DNA from: CAYQDR01 sp964416315
GTDB lineage: Bacteria > Methylomirabilota > Methylomirabilia > Rokubacteriales > DASRDR01
Reading direction: 5' to 3'
Assembly: GCA_964416315.1 (NCBI GenBank)
Contig: CAYQDR010000176.1
Span: forward strand, 1-6,990
Length of the DNA: 6,990 bases
The stretch's first letter is position 1; every line of letters begins with the position of its first letter. The notes under the pieces were generated by a model. The model had not been told where the DNA came from and ran no database searches. It saw only the letters and a program-made list of their open reading frames with translations. Positions 5,462 through 6,990 of the stretch are shown here, piece after piece. The position numbers were made by a program, and so were the translations under genes.

Positions 5462-6157
5462 ATGGAGCTCGTCTGGGAGGGGCTCCGGGAGGCGGTCCGG
5501 CTCGTCGCGGCGGGCGACCGCGAGGTCCTCGCCGTCACCCTCCTCTCGCTCGAGATCTCCGGGGCGGCGACGTTCCTCGCGCTGGTCGTCGGGATGCCAC
5601 TCGGGACGGCGCTCGCGCTGGCGCGCTTCCCCGGCCGCGGCCTCGTCGTCTCCCTCGTCAACACGGGGATGGGTCTCCCGCCGGTCGTCGTCGGGCTCTT
5701 CGTCTCGATGCTGCTCTGGCGGAGTGGCCCGCTGGGGGTCCTCGAGCTCCTCTACACGCCGGGCGCGATCGTCCTCGCCCAGTTCGTCATCGCGGCGCCC
5801 GTCGTGACCGGGCTCACGCTGGCGGCCGTCCAGCAGATCCCCGCCGGCTTCCGGCTCCAGATGCTGGCGCTCGGCGCCTCGCGCCCCCAGCTCCTCCGGG
5901 TCCTCGTCCGGGAGGCCCGCCTGCCCATGCTCGCGGCCCTCATGGCGGGCTTCGGCGCGGTGATCTCGGAGGTGGGCGCCTCGATGATGGTGGGCGGGAA
6001 CATCCGCGGGCAGACGCGGGTCCTGACGACGGCCACGGTCCTTGAGACCGGTCGCGGGAACTTCGACGTCGCCATCGCGCTCTCGGTCATCCTGCTCGCG
6101 ATCACGTTCCTCGTGAACTGGGCGCTGACGTGGATCCAGCAGCGCGGGCGGTCGTAG
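5462..6157 (+). CDS. tupB: TupB-type tungstate ABC transporter permease
   Basis: Predicted 231-residue inner-membrane permease of the binding-protein-dependent family, forming the channel through which TupA-bound tungstate enters the cytoplasm. About five hydrophobic segments are visible (roughly residues 22-53, 61-86, 102-123, 154-177 and 203-225). The ATPase-coupling loop, the EAA-like motif, is MLALGASRPQLLRVLVREAR (134-153). GLPPVVVGLF (71-80) and ISEVGASMMVGGNI (168-181) are typical of TupB and related permeases. Length matches TupB. AGGGA (5451-5455) lies 6 nt before the ATG. The strong hairpin ends just 6 nt before this ribosome-binding site, so RNA structure could affect its translation. 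The ModA gene follows after 4 nt. Substrate assignment rests on the upstream tupA; no ATPase gene is in the window. Confidence 0.9.
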   Translation: MELVWEGLREAVRLVAAGDREVLAVTLLSLEISGAATFLALVVGMPLGTALALARFPGRGLVVSLVNTGMGLPPVVVGLFVSMLLWRSGPLGVLELLYTPGAIVLAQFVIAAPVVTGLTLAAVQQIPAGFRLQMLALGASRPQLLRVLVREARLPMLAALMAGFGAVISEVGASMMVGGNIRGQTRVLTTATVLETGRGNFDVAIALSVILLAITFLVNWALTWIQQRGRS

Positions 6158-6161
6158 CCCC

Positions 6162-6929
6162 GTGACGGCGGCCCTCGGGCGCCTGGCGCTCGGCGCCGCT
6201 CTCCTGGCCGTGCCGGTGGCGGCGCGCCCCCAGGACGCGCCGACGCTCACCGTGTTCGCCGCGTCGGACCTGATCTTCGCCTTCCGCGAGCTCGTCCCGC
6301 GCTTCGAGCGGACATACGGGACGAGGCTCACGCTGGTCCTCGGCTCGACCGGGAACCTGGCGCGCCAGATCGAGCACGGGGCGCCGGCCGACGTCTTCTT
6401 CGCGGCGGACGAGGGGTTCATCGATCGGCTCCTGGCGCAGGGGGCCCTCGTGGCGGCGACCCGCGCCCTCTACGCGCAGGGGCGGCTGGTCCTCGCCACG
6501 TCGCGGCAGCACGGGCCGAAGCTGCCTGATCTCCACGCGCTCCTGCACCCCGGGATCCGACGCGTCGCCATCGCGAACCCCGCGCATGCCCCGTACGGCC
6601 GGGCCGCCGAAGAGGCGCTGCGGCGCGTGGGGGTGTGGGAGGCGGTCCGCCCCAAGCTCGTCTACGCCGACACCATCCGGCACGCGTTGCAGTACATTCA
6701 GTCGGGGGCGGCGGAAGCGGGGCTCGTCGCCCTGTCGATCGCCGGCGTCCCCGAGGTCGACTGGACGCCGGTCGACCCGACCCTGCACCCGCCGCTCAAC
6801 CAGGCGGTGGCGGTCGTCCGGGGGAGCGCCCGGCCGGAGCTGGGCGTCGCCTTCATCCAGTTCGTCAACGGGGCGGAGGGGCGGGTGGTCATGAAGCGGT
6901 ATGGGTTCCTCTTGCCCGGCGAGTTCTGA
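6162..6929 (+). CDS. modA: ModA-type molybdate ABC transporter substrate-binding protein
   Basis: Predicted 255-residue periplasmic molybdate-binding protein. Residues 1-21 look like a signal peptide (LALGAALLAVPVAA, cleavage before Arg22 or close by). The mature part starts LTVFAASDLIFAFRELVPRF (29-48) and carries GSTGNLARQIEHGAPADVFFAAD (61-83), in which Ser35 and Ser62 match the two oxyanion-binding serines of Escherichia coli ModA. ANPAHAPYGRAAEEAL (138-153) and the hinge-side SGAAEAGLVALS (181-192) follow. The position of the E. coli ligand tyrosine (Tyr170) appears to be Ala190, as in many homologues. Length is normal. The GTG lies 4 nt after the permease stop without a clear Shine-Dalgarno, so translation is probably coupled. 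Finding a ModA next to a TupA-TupB pair is unusual. It may share TupB or serve a ModB encoded downstream. Confidence 0.9.
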   Translation: MTAALGRLALGAALLAVPVAARPQDAPTLTVFAASDLIFAFRELVPRFERTYGTRLTLVLGSTGNLARQIEHGAPADVFFAADEGFIDRLLAQGALVAATRALYAQGRLVLATSRQHGPKLPDLHALLHPGIRRVAIANPAHAPYGRAAEEALRRVGVWEAVRPKLVYADTIRHALQYIQSGAAEAGLVALSIAGVPEVDWTPVDPTLHPPLNQAVAVVRGSARPELGVAFIQFVNGAEGRVVMKRYGFLLPGEF

Positions 6930-6933
6930 CGCC

Positions 6934-6990
6934 GTGCCGATCCCCGTCGCATCTCGGCGTCCTCCAGCTCGCCGGGACGCGCTCGGCCTG
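6934..6990 (+). CDS. Possible start of a downstream operon gene (truncated by window end)
   Basis: A GTG at 6934 opens a frame that stays open to the window end (19 codons, no stop), beginning MPIPVASRRPPARRDALGL. It lies 4 nt after the modA stop, the same gap as between tupB and modA, which argues for a coupled next gene. The Arg-rich start could be the cytoplasmic N-terminal tail of a permease such as ModB, but nothing diagnostic is visible. No Shine-Dalgarno is clear. The rest of the sequence after modA holds no other feature I can support. Confidence 0.3.
   Translation, partial: MPIPVASRRPPARRDALGL

Noticed and set aside
5228..6421. Minus-strand open frame of 397 codons opposite tupB and the hairpin array.
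   Set aside because: The product is an Asp/Glu/Arg-rich low-complexity string, antisense to a clear permease.

Overview
This is a gene-dense, very GC-rich bacterial window, apparently over 70% G+C in the genes. Four of the seven complete genes start with GTG. Secreted proteins carry short hydrophobic signal peptides, and there is an outer-membrane barrel protein, so the cell envelope is probably diderm. The gene style and one palindromic spacer remind me of uncultivated soil lineages such as Candidatus Rokubacteria or Methylomirabilota. That is an impression, not a demonstrated placement. I see no rRNA, tRNA, CRISPR array, insertion sequence or phage gene.

Layout. Bases 1-50 hold nothing I can name. 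From 1208 back to 51 (minus strand) runs one gene for an exported beta-barrel outer-membrane protein. A 123-bp divergent spacer (1209-1331) holds a possible promoter for each direction. To its right, a plus-strand pair encodes a periplasmic cyclophilin-type peptidyl-prolyl isomerase (1332-1859) and a D-aminoacylase-family amidohydrolase (1859-3466). The TAG stop of the first and GTG start of the second share a base. A hairpin followed by TTTT (3477-3502) probably ends this unit.

An AT-rich island (about 3498-3553, near 40% G+C) then holds a likely promoter for an oxyanion-uptake operon. The operon contains a one-component regulator with an excisionase/MerR-type helix-turn-helix joined to a periplasmic-binding-protein-like sensor (3554-4486), a TupA-type tungstate-binding protein (4483-5313), a TupB-type permease (5462-6157) and a ModA-type molybdate-binding protein (6162-6929). 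A further open frame may begin at 6934 and run off the window. Genes overlap by 4 nt or lie 4 nt apart, except for a 148-bp gap between tupA and tupB that holds three adjacent hairpins.

How the genes may work together. The regulator probably senses intracellular molybdate or tungstate through a domain distantly like the exported binding proteins and controls its own operon. TupA and ModA would capture tungstate and molybdate in the periplasm for import through TupB or a permease encoded beyond the window. No ATPase is present here, so it must be encoded downstream or elsewhere. The most notable points are the two different binding proteins around one permease, the cytoplasmic sensor translationally coupled to tupA, and the hairpin array inside the operon.
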